Shown: positions 34,040 through 46,300, counted from the stretch's first letter. The stretch: 64,000 nucleotides of DNA from Apoderus coryli (GCA_911728435.2 OU452205.1:6082260-6146259); one strand, 5' to 3'. Notes: a model not told the origin generated them from the letters alone. Numbers and translations: made by a program.

Positions 34040-35249
34040 TTTTCTTACCAACGTCGCATTTTTTTTATGGAACAATATTTTTGTGTACACCATTTTTAGT
34101 GGTAACAAGGTTCAAGAAAATATACAAGATTAAAACAATTACTTATGATGTTTTTATTGTTATACTACTATAAATACTCAACCAAGGGTATTTTTTGCAA
34201 ATGTCATTAAGCTTTGTAATATTTTGCTTCTTAGCTCTTCGTAATTTTTGAACAATTATACATGTTTCGAGGTATCGGATTTAAATTAGTAATTACTAAT
34301 AATAACAATATTTTTAGGTGTAACTCTTTTAATATTATAGACTGTTTTTGGATTTTTGGGTACATGTAGAAATTTAATGTTTTTTATTCAACAGAAATAA
34401 TTCATTCGTTCTACAAGTTTTTAATAGAATGTGGTCGTTGTATATTTTCATGTAGATTGATACATCACTAAATAAATAAATGTATTACTAATATAAATAC
34501 TTGTAACAATAATGTAGAAAACTTCACAGACTGAATAATGTTAGATAACTTTCCTGAATAAGTGATTTGTATGTTAAAAGTGTTTTTCAAAGCTTGCGAC
34601 TTATAGTAACACATATTTGATCAGTAATTTAATAAGCTTTATTGCTATATGTTTCATTTTGGTGAACATATTCAAATATTTTCAATCTATAATTTTGTTG
34701 TCATATCAATGAGTGATTTTCATCTTTTACATAATGACGATATTTAAAGTCAAATCTAAAATCTGCTTGATTGATTCTCTGTTAAAATCTAACCGAGAGA
34801 TCGCCATTCTGTCGTTTCCATTTGTAACCTCCATAACATTATTAAAAATCCTGTATTTTTCTATTAACTTTTAACACTCTGTATCTAATTCAACATAAAT
34901 CAACAACTCAATATGTTTAGCTCAATAACCTTACATGTAGTACCTGCCCACTTTAGTTTTGTGTTACCTGTCATCCTGTATTTGATTGTAAAGTAGATTT
35001 TGTTAGCCACAGAAATACACTTTTAACTTCTCATTTCAAATGTAAATATACTATTATTTACCAATTATAAAGTAAAGAAATATATAAGAGTTGTAAAAGT
35101 ATGTGTTTGGCGACATCTAGATTCTGTTGGCAATATGCCGAGTGGACAACACTCCACACACTATATCGACTGCGTGTAAGGTCACTGGCCCCATAATGCA
35201 AACTTACCAACCCATAGATGCGCCGACAGTCCCTTTAGCGGGACGCCTA
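34040..35249. other. Gene-free, AT-rich stretch
   Basis: Nothing coding recognised. From about 35108 the composition changes (GCGACATCTAG... to GCGGGACGCC) up to the MITE at 35252, without an assignable identity. Confidence 0.35.
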
Positions 35250-35251
35250 TA

Positions 35252-35771
35252 CAGGGTGATTCATCCTGCGTGGCCTACTCAAAGTTCTCGGGAACTACAA
35301 AAGATATGTTGCTGAAACTTTGGGGTTCGGTAACATCGGAAAGGTTCTATATTGATGTACTATTTCCGGGTTTATATTACTTCCAGTTATACCGGAAGTA
35401 ATCACCTACTTTGTTATTTTAAATGGAAGGACCACATTTATATTTTTTTTCAGATTCGCTATAAAATTTAAAGGCCACTTTGTTCAGCATTCCCTATACC
35501 AACACAGATTTTTTCCTACAATTTTTTTTGCGAAAAAGTTGACGTTTTTCGACTTCTACAAAAAAATCTATATTTTTATGATTATTTCATTCAAGCAAAC
35601 AAAATTTTAGAATACATTAGAGGAAATACTGAGTATACAAATGATATAGTCCAAGGTCGACAGGCAGTTGCAGAACAAGATTTAGTTGAATTTAAACTTG
35701 AACCACGTGTTTACTAGGAACAGTCAATTTTTTTCAAATAGAATGGTATATACTCAGGATGAATCACCCTG
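35252..35771. mobile_element. MITE with CAGGGTGATTCATCCTG ends
   Basis: A 520-bp element. Inverted ends CAGGGTGATTCATCCTG match over 17 bp and both are flanked by TA. It has no coding capacity. The body contains ATACCGGAAGT, also present near 49250. Confidence 0.8.
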
Positions 35772-35989
35772 TATTTGAAATGGGCTTGTTTAACGAAACA
35801 AGACTTAATTCCGAGAGTTTTCCTGTCAACCACTACTGGTATTTTGTCATTATGATCACGTTTGTCGTTCCTTTTACAATGAACATGTAAGTGAGCAAGA
35901 TGTGATAAGCCTTCAAAACAAGCAATTTTCAAACTTTTTTGGAATTATTTTGTTTTATTGTTTGGCATCATTGTCAGATGACTAGGTCT

Positions 35990-36440
35990 TTTGGCTTAGA
36001 ATAATTGAAAAACACGGTTTTCCGCATTTTGCGAACACTAGCATCCTCAGGAGTGAATTAAATTAATAATAATCATAATGTTACTTCTGACAACTTAACA
36101 TTATTAAAAACTGTTAATAATTTGTAAAGAATTGGACGCTTATTAAAGTTTGGAGATCGCCAAACATAGTTTTAGAATCTTGAATAAAGATAAGGGTCCA
36201 ATTCCAAATAGGTACTTAGTATATTATATTCTTTACTTTGTAAGTAGGTTATCGTGTATCGTTTTTGACGCAGCGTGCTGCGCACTTATGTATTATTAAT
36301 CGACCAATCAGAGCGTATGATATATAAGTCTACAGGTTAATTTAGTTTTAATTCTCTCCTGAGGATGCTAACAGTGTTTACGAAACGCGCGTCGAGGTTT
36401 CAACAAATGTTTTAGTGAATTGGAAAAACGTGATTTTCAG
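35990..36440. mobile_element. Penelope-type fragment with inverted hammerhead-bearing ends
   Basis: The right side (36345-36440, +) carries TTCTCTCCTGAGGATGCTAA with a core from CTGAGGA (36359) through GAAAC (36382-36386) to GTC (36391-36393); stem II is partly mismatched. The left side (35996-36060) has the same sequence in inverse but has lost GAAAC. The roughly 290 bp between are non-coding. It is an older relative of the palindrome at 17766-17955 and lies just beyond the last exon of the small secreted-protein gene. Confidence 0.65.
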
Positions 36441-36727
36441 TATTATTGTCAGGGAGAAAAATATCACTTTCTGCATTACAGTTTGATGTAGGATTAGTAG
36501 GTCAAATATTCTTTTGTCTCATTATTTTGAGAAAACTTCATAGTTCTATTTAAAAATGTACATAGTTTATTGAACAAACAATTATTTATAAATTCTGTTA
36601 GATGAAAAACATGTAAAGTTAGAATATATTAACAGGTTTTCTGGTGTACTAAACAAAAAAAAAATATTACTAAACAAAAAATGTTTACTATTTTGTGATT
36701 GGTGTTATTTATTCTTAATTATTATTA

Positions 36728-39323
36728 TTATGGACGAGATCTGTTGTATCGTTGAATAAAACAGCCTTTGAAAGAATTGAGTCGTACATCTACTTCACCC
36801 TCTTCCAACTGAAAACAAAAAGTTACGTTAGTTATTTATTAAAAAAGATTTTAGCAAAACCAAGCTTTGTGGATTTTACTCACTTTCGGTACTGCTTATT
36901 TCAGTTCCGTACTATTTCAGGAGTAAAAGTAACGGCAGTAGGATGAAACGAAATGGTCACGTGCTGGCGTTTTGTATTTAAAATATTTTTTAAATTTATA
37001 TACGAGCGAACGCCCATTATATTTATAAATACAATAATGGTACAAAGTACACAAACGTATGGTTTAAAATCGTAAATATAAAATACAAGAAATAAAAGTG
37101 ATAAACACTATAAAATAACCAAAATGATGAAGCACTACATTAAACCAACTTAAACCGTTGATTGAAGCTTGGGTTCGGTTCAGTTAGGTTCGTTAGGTAG
37201 CCAAAGAATACATACCTACCATTACTGTTACTATTATTAAATGGTTTGGGTTCTCTTGGGTTTGGTTGGATTGGGTTTGGGTTGGGTTCGCTTGGGTTTG
37301 GTTCGGTTGGGTTAGGATTCGCTTGGGTTGCGTTCGGTTAGGGTCGTTAGGTAGCCAAAGAATACATACCTACCATTACTGTTATTATTAAATGGTTTGG
37401 GTTTGGTTGGATTGGGTTCACTTGGGTTGGGTTCGCTTGGTTGGGACGTAGATCTGCCTCCCGCACATTCTACGTACTGTCTTCAGCCTAACAAATAGGG
37501 TCGAAAAAGTCTAAGAAGCTGAGAAGAAAAGACGATCTTTTAACATAAAATTTATTTGAAAGTTGTAAGCAATATATCTCAGACATTTGTGATGTACCTG
37601 TTCAACCATAGCGACCGTCTGTAGTGTCGATTGAATCAAAGTGTAATTGAAAGGAATGCACAGATATGCAGAAGATCTTTTTCAAATGATGACGTTTTAT
37701 TCTTACTTATTATTTTCCTATTTCCAAGTAATCGGTGAAGTTCCGCCTAGGTACCTCCCAAAAAAAAGTAGCCATCAGCTTGTCGCCGATTTCACATTGT
37801 TCGCCTTTTTCGAAGGCCGTTTTGTTTTAACTTTATTGAATGAAACCTTCAAAGAGAGGAGTTTCATCCGGTAACAGTAAAAATATAAACCCATGTCTAT
37901 TGGCTCTTAGATTAATTTTAATTTTGAAGTATATTTATCCCGTGGCGTAACTTCAACATACGCGCCCGGAGGCAGTATTTTTTGGGACCCTTTAAGTTGT
38001 AATAAAAAAAAATTTAACATAAACAACATAAAAATAAATAAATATATATTTATAGCTAAGTAAATACAAAAACAAATATAAATAAAGTCTTATGATTCTA
38101 ATATACAAAACAATCAATAAAATAAAAACAAAACTTATCGTAAATTATAATCGGTTTTTTTTTTCTATCAAGGTACTAATAGTATCTACAGAGTGATCCA
38201 TCTTACCCCTATATATATTTAAAAAAGAAATTCGTCTAATCGCTCCATAAATTAAAAAAATCGGTTCTCTCAAAATATATGACCTGGGCACCGAAACAGA
38301 ATTTTAATCATTATTTTTATAATTGTACTATTTTTATTATTTCCTATAAACTAACCCAACAAACTAACTACTTTATTCAAAAATTAGAAATAAAGAAAAT
38401 GGCCAGCGCTGGAATTTGAGAAACCAGGACCTTCCGCATCCAAAGCTCGCACTCTATCACTGACGACACCGACGCATATGCAAATTAAGTTCTAAAAGTA
38501 TCAATAAGAGCTATATATACCAATTACCAAATGTAACCTATTGCTGTATATCAGATAAAAAAAAGCTTTCAAATTGCCTCCTCTTCCTACCCGGTAGTTA
38601 CATCACTGAGAAAAGGTCTATTTTTTGTCTTCTGAAAAGTTTTAAAATAACTTGTATCTTGGAAGACTTAAATAAATAAAACATTACTCTGATTTGGGTG
38701 TCAGGACACGAAGGCATAGAGGGACACGACACGGCTGACCAAGTAGCAGCAACCCAACGCTTCATTCTGCGGTTGCAAACGCATTCATGGCGTTACCACA
38801 ATTAAAGTGTTACTGGAGGAATACCTTGGAAACGTGACTTTAACGCCTAACCCGATTCCAGTAGGTAAACCCCAACAGTTGTAAGTCAGAGAATAATATT
38901 TATCGCGATAAATATATTATTAAGTGCGCGCACTTCATTGAAACGTATGTACAAAATACAATAATTTCGAAATAAATTTAGGATCTTACTAAATCCGATT
39001 GGTACAAATCTCTATAGCAAGAAGGCGAAACACATTGACGCACACATAGCACTTTAGACACTCCACTTTTTCCTGTGCAACCCTTTTCGCAAGCTGCTTG
39101 AACTTCTGTAAACATTAACTCCTACAAGAAAACAATATATTTTAATTTTAAAAAACAATAATTCTAATAAAAATACTGTTGCATAGGTACCTACATTTTT
39201 ATTAGTTTCTTTATATGGAAATTCTGGAAATGTATATGTAACTTTCTGACCAACATCTGCTATTGCATTAATTGGAATAAATAAGAAAACAAAATAACAG
39301 CTTATTTCAAATACCACATTCAT
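36728..39323 (-). CDS. Small secreted cysteine-rich protein, three exons
   Basis: Assembled on the minus strand from exons 39323-39195, 39121-38990 and 36808-36728. All junctions are phase 0 with good sites (AAT|gtaggt, cttgtag|GAG, TTA|gtaaga, ttttcag|TTG). The frame gives 113 codons and a TAA. Residues 1-22 form a signal peptide (MNVVFEISCYFVFLFIPINA). The mature part has QAACEKGCTG, VLCVRQCVSPSCYRDLYQSD and LEEGEVDVRLNSFKGCFIQR, with six cysteines in exon 2 and one in exon 3. The CVRQCxSPSCYxxLY...LEEGExDVRxNSFKGC pattern looks like a conserved animal family of unknown function that I cannot name with confidence. Predicted to be extracellular. Intron 2 (2.2 kb) holds a GT-rich minisatellite, a SINE-like copy and an RNase H fragment. 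Confidence 0.85.
37165..37445 (+). repeat. GT-rich minisatellite with TTGGGT/TTAGG-like units
   Basis: Degenerate GGTTTGGGTTCG / TTGGATTGGG units. A larger block, CGTTAGGTAGCCAAAGAATA, recurs at about 37190 and 37346, giving a second-order period near 156 bp. It resembles degenerate telomeric TTAGG but is not a clean telomere repeat. Confidence 0.75.
38155..38520 (-). mobile_element. SINE-like repeat with tRNA-like segment, decayed copy
   Basis: Aligns with the copies at 50095-50536 and 55533-55925: shared ATATATGACCTG, CAGAATTTTAAT, AACTAACTAC and the tRNA-like part at 38401-38475 on the minus strand. In this copy the box B GGTTCGAATCC is damaged. It lies in an intron of the small secreted-protein gene. 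Confidence 0.65.
38690..38800 (+). pseudogene. LINE RNase H fragment
   Basis: Reads LIWVSGHEGIEGHDTADQVA, the RNase H C-terminal motif WVPGHxGIxGNExADxxA of R1/I-type LINEs. Only this segment survives. Confidence 0.6.
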
Positions 39324-40447
39324 ATTATTTATTAAATAATCATAAAATTATGTGAATTTAAATGTATCAATCTAATGCTTCAACAAACGAGTTTTCATTT
39401 CTCTCTAACAAGCTACAATAGTAAAATCAATAATGTCATATTCTACCTAAAAAAACGTGATGCGCAGTGGTTATAACGGCTGGACATATTCAAGTCTATA
39501 CAGTGGCGGATCCAGGACAGTCATGAGGGGGATACATTTATTGCACAACATAGATACACAATATACCGGGTGGTCCACTTATCTTGAGACAGCCTTATAT
39601 CTTAAAAACGGCACATTTTTCGGAAAAAACGTTCAAATAAAAGTTGTTTGCTATTGTGGGGCAACTGCAGTGGTAATATCCATTTGCGAATTTGACAACC
39701 GTTTCAAGGTTATTTCAAGGTCAACTTTGGTTTTTTTAAATAGAAACATAGATTTTTTATTACAGAATCGTATTCTACAGAAAAAAAAACAAATAACTTT
39801 TGTTAACAACGTTTTTTTGTTCCGATTGAAATGCACTTATCAATTAGGTTTATCAAGGACTCTGAATAATATTCTCTCTGCTCTATCTGCAAGCATTTCT
39901 AATGCGTTCCATCATATTTTCCGGTGTAGTTGGGGCGTTCTGATAGACTACTTCTTTAATACTTCCCCATAAAAAGAAATCGAGGAGCGTTAAATCAGGT
40001 GACCTAGCAGGCCACACAACGGAGCCACCTCTTCCAATCCATCGATCAGGGTATTCATGATCTAACACTTCATGGGAAATTCTGGCATAATGTGCAGGAC
40101 AGCCATCATGTTGAAACCATTTGCCCGTTCTGAAGGTTTATTGAAAACTGAGTGAGAGTGTACGCGAATTTAAGGCTCTCTGAATTTTCTTTATTATCTT
40201 GTGATATATGTGGTGTATTTTAGTGTAATTTTCACAAAAATATATTTATAATATTAGCTTTCATTGGTGAAATTTTTGAGCTCTTGAGTGTCGAGATATT
40301 GGGTGTAACTTTGAATGATAAATCAAATAAATGTATTGTTCGCATTGATAAAAAGTACCTACTTAGTGGACAAAAAGTTTGGGTTTATCAAAAGTAAATT
40401 TATTATTTTGAAGCGGACAACAGTAAACTCGTCCTACAATATTAAAA

Positions 40448-41413
40448 ATGAGTATTTCATGTGGTGACTGCGATACTGTTATAAAGCCTAGTGCTCGTTC
40501 TATTGAGTGCACTGAATGTCGCACGTGGTATCATAAAGGATGCTCTGCCCTAACAAACGCAGATTTTAACGATCTTCTTTTGAAAGTTAAGAAGAACAAG
40601 CAATATACTTGGATTTGTACAGGTTGTAGAAATGCAAGAAAGGCTGGCAGACAAAGCTTGGGTTCACAACCACATGCTGCTGGGTCGCTCGATATGGTTG
40701 AGACTTTCTCCGATACGCAAATCAATGATGTATTTACCAAGAAGAATGCCGATATTTCGGATGTGTTAAGTATTATGCAGCAGTTTTATACCCTCATTCT
40801 GGATCAGAAGAAAGAAATTGCGCACCTCGTGTCAGAGATTAAATCACATCACGAGGATACAAATAGGGCTGTTGCTGATCTGTCCGCTAGAGTAGAACAA
40901 CTGGAGGAAGATGTGGCTCTGGTAAAGGAAGATTTAAGTGCAAACAAAAATGTTCGTGCTACAGTTGAGCCTGCTGCTTGCAGTGAAAGTGTTGTTGATG
41001 AAATTGCTCAGCGTCAGGCACGCGAAAGAAATATTATGATTTTCAAACTGCCTAGCGAGCCAAATAATCCGGATGAGAATCTCTCTGTTGTTCAATCGTT
41101 GTTGAGGTCCATTTGTCCGTCAATCAAGACTGACACTATTAAAGTAGTGCGATTGCGTGAACGCGACCGTAATCTCGCACCTCTTAGAGTGTCACTGGAT
41201 ACCAAAGAGGACGTGTACGTAGTGTTAAAAAACAAAAAAAAGCTGGCTGGTATATACAAGGACGTGTCAATATCAACTGACCAAACTCTTATGCAGCGGG
41301 AGTGTTATCAGCGTGTTCGGGCCGAACTAGTTCGCAGAAAAACTGCTGGTGAGACAAATTTGTTTATTAAATTTAAAAACGGTGTCCCCTCTATAAGCAA
41401 ATCAAAAAACTAA
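40448..41413 (+). CDS. LINE ORF1 protein with PHD-type zinc finger
   Basis: 321 residues. The N-terminal 60 residues form a PHD-like finger: CGDCD, IECTECRTWYHKGCSAL, then WICTGC (Cys4-His-Cys3 arrangement). A coiled coil at about 115-175 contains HEDTNRAVADLSARVEQLEE. The C-terminal domain (ARERNIMIFKLPSE, TIKVVRLRERDR, LRVSLDTKED, RECYQRVRAELVRRKTAGE) is the RNA-binding domain common in insect LINE ORF1s. It presumably coats LINE RNA in a ribonucleoprotein. The frame is intact from ATG to TAA. Confidence 0.88.
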   Translation: MSISCGDCDTVIKPSARSIECTECRTWYHKGCSALTNADFNDLLLKVKKNKQYTWICTGCRNARKAGRQSLGSQPHAAGSLDMVETFSDTQINDVFTKKNADISDVLSIMQQFYTLILDQKKEIAHLVSEIKSHHEDTNRAVADLSARVEQLEEDVALVKEDLSANKNVRATVEPAACSESVVDEIAQRQARERNIMIFKLPSEPNNPDENLSVVQSLLRSICPSIKTDTIKVVRLRERDRNLAPLRVSLDTKEDVYVVLKNKKKLAGIYKDVSISTDQTLMQRECYQRVRAELVRRKTAGETNLFIKFKNGVPSISKSKN

Positions 41414-41415
41414 TT

Positions 41416-43668
41416 TTGAAAGTTGGTCATATCAACATACGCTCCCTTGTAGCAAATTTTAATGAGTTTAAAGATTTTATACTCGATTCTGATTTTGACA
41501 TTGTGGCAGTATCTGAAACGTGGTTAAGCCCTGATTTTCCTAATACTCATGTGAACATAAAAAACTATAATATTCTTAGACTGGATAGGCCGACAAGAGG
41601 TGGTGGTTTAGCTATATATGCTAAGAAGTTTGTTAAATTTAAGAATGTAGTATAGTATATCAGTGAAATTGGTTTAGAGCAAATTTTTACTGTTCTTAAT
41701 TTTAATAATAAAAATTTAGGGTTGTGTGTAGTATATCGGCCACCCAACATTAGCGTTGGGGCCATGTATGGATTGTCTGAGGGTCTTGAGCAGTTATATT
41801 TTGAAACTCAATCTCTCATTTTAATGGGAGATGTTAATATAAATTTATTAAATGACACGGTCGATTCTTATAGGTTTAATGCTTTCATTGATCAGTTCAA
41901 CATGGATCAAGTTATAGGTGAGCCTACTAGAATTACAGAGCACGGCCAGTCTCTCATTGACGTGATATGTGTAAGCAGAGATCTTCACCTGCAATCTTCT
42001 TCAACTGCTGATCTGTTGTGTAATAGTGATCACATGTTTGTTATCTGTACGCTTGATTTTGAAGTACCCGTTAGGGAATCAAGAACAATCGTATATCGCG
42101 ATTTCAGCAAGTTTGACATCAACCTATTCTCGCGTGATGCTGTTAGATTTCCATGGGAGAGTATTGACTGGTTCGAAAATGTTGATCAGAGGGTGGATGC
42201 CTTGAATGATGCTGCTTTGGCCTTGTTTGATGCACATGCTCCGCTGAGGGTATTCAAAACCAAGCGTCAATATAAGCCTTACATAACCTACACTATTAGA
42301 AAAATGATTCGTTTAAAACAAAAGGCTCATAAAAGATATCTTAAATACAGAACTGATACATCTAGACAGTATTATGTTGACATTAGAAATTTTTTAAAGC
42401 AGGCCATTAAAGCAGAAAAAAAGGCTTATGTTCGCGAAACAATCAAAGCTTGTAAATCTAACTCTAAAGCTATGTGGAAAAATTTTTCTCGTTGGGGTGT
42501 TTGTAGTAATCAAAACTCAAATGACTTACCGGATGAGTTTCAGGACCCGGATCAAATTAACAACTATTTTTTAAATGTTGTCGGTCAGTCACAGGCGAGT
42601 GATGAAGTTTTAAATTTTTTTAATAATAATCAATTTCGGAACGGCTTAGCTTTTCGGATTAAGGAGATCGACTGTCAGGATATTATGAGATGTGTTAGCA
42701 GAATTAAATCTGAGTGTTATGGTGTTGATGGTATTAACATAAAAATGATACGCTTAGTTATACCACATTGTGCGGATATAATTTGCAATATTTTCAATGA
42801 CTCTGTCAGTTCAGGGACATTTCCTAATGTTTGGAAGATGGCGGATGTGATTCCACTACCTAAAGTTCGGTCTCCTGTAACTTGTAATGATTTGCGACCA
42901 ATTAGCATACTTCCCGCAATGTCGAAGATATTTGAGCGAATAATTGGTCGTCAAGTTTTAGACTATATACGTGAGAATAGCATTTTGCCGTCTATTCAAT
43001 CAGGCTTTCGGGAGAAGCACAGCACAACCACCGCGCTTCTGAGCGTCATGAGTGACCTTGCTACCGCCATGGACAGATCCATGTTAACGATACTTGTTCT
43101 GCTGGATCAAAGTAAAGCTTTCGATCGTGTTAATTTTGAATTATTGCTTGCCAAGCTTAAATACCTTGGATTTGATGGTGTGTCGTTGACATGGTTCAGA
43201 AGTTATCTGTGTGGTCGAAGACAGCGGGTGAAATTGCATGGCAAATGTTCAGATTTTTTGGTGACCAATAGTGGTGTTCCACAAGGGAGTATTCTTGGAC
43301 CATTGTTGTTTTCTGTTTATGTATTTGACATTGTGGGGTCATTCCAGCTCTCTACCATACACCTCTATGCGGACGATATCCAGGTATACTTGTCTTTTCC
43401 CCTAGCCAGTGCTGAGACTGCAATTGATGTAATAAATGGAGAGCTGTCTCAGTTTTCTTGTTGGTGTGTAAACAATGGTTTGCTCCTGAACTCTAGGAAG
43501 ACGGTGGCAATGTGCATTGGCAACGAGCGCCACGGTAGTTTTGTTACTCAAGAGTTTAATGTTAAGATTAACAATGATGTTATCCCCTGGATGCATAAAG
43601 CTCGAGATCTAGGAGTAATCGTGGATTCTGAGCTAAATTTTAACGAGCATTGTGGCAATGTATGCTAA
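41416..43668 (+). pseudogene. LINE ORF2: endonuclease and reverse transcriptase, one in-frame stop
   Basis: Starts 2 bases after the ORF1 stop. The AP-like endonuclease has VGHINIRSLVANFNEF, VAVSETWLS, LMGDVNINLL, SLIDVICVS and NSDHMFVIC. The reverse transcriptase has GVDGINIKMIRL, NDLRPISILPAMSKIFERII, GFREKHSTTTALLSVM, LVLLDQSKAFDRVNFELLLA, SGVPQGSILGPLLFSVYVFD and the catalytic YADD at 43366-43377. A single TAG at 41653-41655 breaks the frame in the endonuclease; the rest reads through in the same frame. The protein ends early, without the usual C-terminal domain. It is the best-preserved reverse transcriptase in the window. Confidence 0.9.
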
Positions 43669-43923
43669 ATAAATGTATTGATATAATTGATTTGCCATTG
43701 GAATTATTTCAGAGACAATTGAAGCTCAGAATTTATTCATAGTGTGATTAACTTTTTACATTAATTTAAAATGAAAATTTGTTTATTCTAGTTTTAAGAG
43801 TTTTTGTTTTGTACATTCTTTCTTTATTTGTATATGCTTTTTTAAGGAAGAGTGGAAGAGTGGCATTGGCCAAATCTCTATCCTTTTTGTGCAATTGTAT
43901 ATATTCTACATTTTCACAATAAA

Positions 43924-43963
<40 letters not shown>

Positions 43964-44667
43964 GTGGTATATCTTTAAGTATATAGAAGGGGTAAATGCT
44001 GCTCTAGTAACTGCTGATATTTTTGTCCATCCAATGTTCCTTCAATAAAATATGGACCATCTCCAAGAATTCCACACCATACATTCACCGTCCAAGGGCG
44101 CTGTTATTCCACTTCTCTTAACAACCGCGGATTTTCGACACTCCAATAATGCAGGTTGTGGCGATGCACCTGTCCATGGTGTGTAAAACCAGATTCATCC
44201 GAAAACAACACACTAAAGAAAAAGTTTCTGTTTCATCGAATTTGTTCTCGTGCTCACTGAACAAATCTGACTCGATTCTCAAAATCATCACCATGAAGTT
44301 CTTGATGCAAAGCAATGTGATACGGGTGAAATTTATGCCGCTTTAATATCCTAAGAATGCTTGATTTAGGCCATTCCTTTGATCCTGTTTGGGAGAAGTT
44401 ACAAGTATTCCATTTTACCCATTTGTTTCTTGTTTACAAAATTTGTTTTTTAGTTAGGTACTCTAAATTATTGACGAAAAATAGGTATATGCCATGGCGC
44501 ATAGATATGTATCAATATAGAAGCTTTGTACATACCTGAAGTGGTTCACAACACAAAATTTTATAGTTCTAACAGCTTAAATCTAAATTTAATACAACCA
44601 ATAAAAATATTTATATTATGAATGTGGCACCAACGTTCCTCTAACTAGGGAACAATGTTACGAAGCG

Positions 44668-44711
44668 TTTGACCGTTGATTGAAATATTTAATTTTCAAT
44701 CAACGGTTTGA
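44668..44711. mobile_element. 34-bp palindromic micro-insertion
   Basis: CCGTTGATTGAAA and TTTCAATCAACGG are 13-bp inverted ends of a 34-bp core (44673-44706), flanked by TTTGA on both sides (44668-44672, 44707-44711). Similar in design to the two CACAGATCTAG insertions but with a different end sequence and a 5-bp duplication. Confidence 0.55.
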
Positions 44712-44714
44712 CGC

Positions 44715-46300
44715 TTTAGAACTATGCTATTATGGTTATAATGGCGCATAAATATATATCAAATACACTAGCACGGATTTTACCAGATTTGAGAAACGCC
44801 CGGTATGTTATTTTAGCCAAGTATGTCGTATTAGGTTAGGTTCCCCTATCAGTTACACCCTTGTAATAATAAACTAAAATGTCCATATAGGAAATATTAC
44901 TATGAAGATCAAAAAACCAATAAATTATATTTATAGTTCAACACTATTTCACTCGTATATCAAACATATGATGATGATTTAAGCTCTTTATTATTTGCGG
45001 CAGAGATTTTAAACTAATTGCAACACCAGCCCCTGTAACAACCAACATCAGTTTCCCCTAGTTTTTCTAGGATTAAAAAAAATCTAATTATTTGACGCTC
45101 CAAATAATACAACTGTGCTTATATAAAAATCGTGTAGGTACAGATTAGATGACCTGCATTTTTAATAACTTAAAAAAAAGCAATACTCCCTGTATAATCA
45201 TATTGAACTTTAGTGGCAACGTTGCTTCAGCAGGAACCTCGTTACGATGCAGAAACTAGACTGTAGAGGTTCTTTGTAAGTATAATAATATTTATGTTTT
45301 GTCTTTCTCTTACTTAATACTTAATATTATTAATTATACAAGTTCACTCTAAATGGTTGCTAACATTGTTTATGTAATGTAAATATTTTGTTATTTTTGC
45401 GCCTCCGCGCCTAATGCAAAATTCGACCTTCCAATAAAATAAAAATAATATCATCTATCATGCTATACATGTAAATAGTTTTAGCTTAGCGTGTATTTAG
45501 TAAACCACTTGCTGATTCATTAAGAAATTGTTTACGTTAAATCAAATTTATTAGGCAAAACTGTATGATTTGTCGAAAAATTAACCTAGTTCGGGAATTT
45601 GTGAAGTGCCATTTTACAGGAAGATTTCATTTGGACTTCAACATTCAATTTATGTAAGCTAGCAATACCTATTATTTTTTTAGTTTGATTTGTTTTTTTA
45701 ATAAATAATAAAACGTGATAGCTCTTATTCACTCTAATAACCCCCAACGAAATCAGGGTGCAACAGAAATAAATTATTTTATTTAACAAATGAATTCCGC
45801 GTAAAATTTTAAAACATGCTCGACGAAATGGCAAATTTCTGACGTTAATATATTTGTATTGGTTAAATTTAGAGCATACGAGTATATAAAAAATGTTTAG
45901 GATTTTTAGGAGAATGCCAAATTCGAATAAACATATAGGGTTGTAGACATTCTGAAACACCCTGTATATGTAAAAACAAATTTACACTGCTCAAAAATAG
46001 TAACTAAAGAACACTTTTGGATTTAAATGATACTTATATACATATGAACATTTATATTCTGAAAAACACTATTTTCTTCTGATAAATCGAGAGACTTTTC
46101 TCATTTCCTGAAGTCCTAATCCATAATGACGTGGAGCAGTTTTTCGGAATCATAATTCCATCTTCAGTGGCATTAATAAAATCTTACGCACCAATTACAC
46201 TATTGATATTCTGTAAATATGGAATTTAAATATATAGGTATACATACACCTTGTGAAAACATTTTGAGATAAAACCTAAAAGTAAATGCAATCATACATC
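44715..46300. other. Gene-free stretch
   Basis: AT-rich sequence with CCCTGTATA motifs near 45190 and 45960 that resemble MITE ends but face the same way, so no element can be closed. No coding exon recognised. Confidence 0.35.

Larger units (their letters stand above)
40139..43971 (+). mobile_element. Nearly complete Jockey-like LINE
   Basis: A 3.8-kb non-LTR element with a 5' UTR of about 310 bp, ORF1 (40448-41413), ORF2 (41416-43668), and a 3' UTR with AATAAA followed by nine or more ATT units (43925-43971). It is inserted within the transposase gene of the surrounding transposon. Compared with relatives at 27001 and 61573, the C-terminal 200 or so residues of ORF2 are deleted: the frame stops at LNFNEHCGNVC, and after that only ELFQRQLKLRIYS-like sequence remains before the UTR. 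It is probably immobile but young-looking. Confidence 0.93.
39571..44350 (-). mobile_element. Tc1/mariner-like transposon split by a complete LINE insertion
   Basis: A DDE transposase on the minus strand is interrupted by the LINE at 40139-43971. Upstream part (44350 to 43972): FHPYHIALHQELHGDDFENR, DESGFTHHGQVHRHNLHYWS, RPWTVNVWCGILGDGPYFIE and YQQLLEQHLPLL. Downstream part (40138 to about 39850): RTGKWFQHDGCPAHYARISH, YPDRWIGRGGSVVWPARSPD and LTLLDFFLWGSIKEVVYQNA. The catalytic D...D...D order is present. A stop follows LLREVE, so it was already decaying. The left end is near ACCGGGTGGTCCACTTATC (about 39577). The right end is not seen. Confidence 0.85.

Noticed and set aside
39457..39972. 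171-codon + frame
   Set aside because: It lies over the transposase 3' end and UTR read on the wrong strand.
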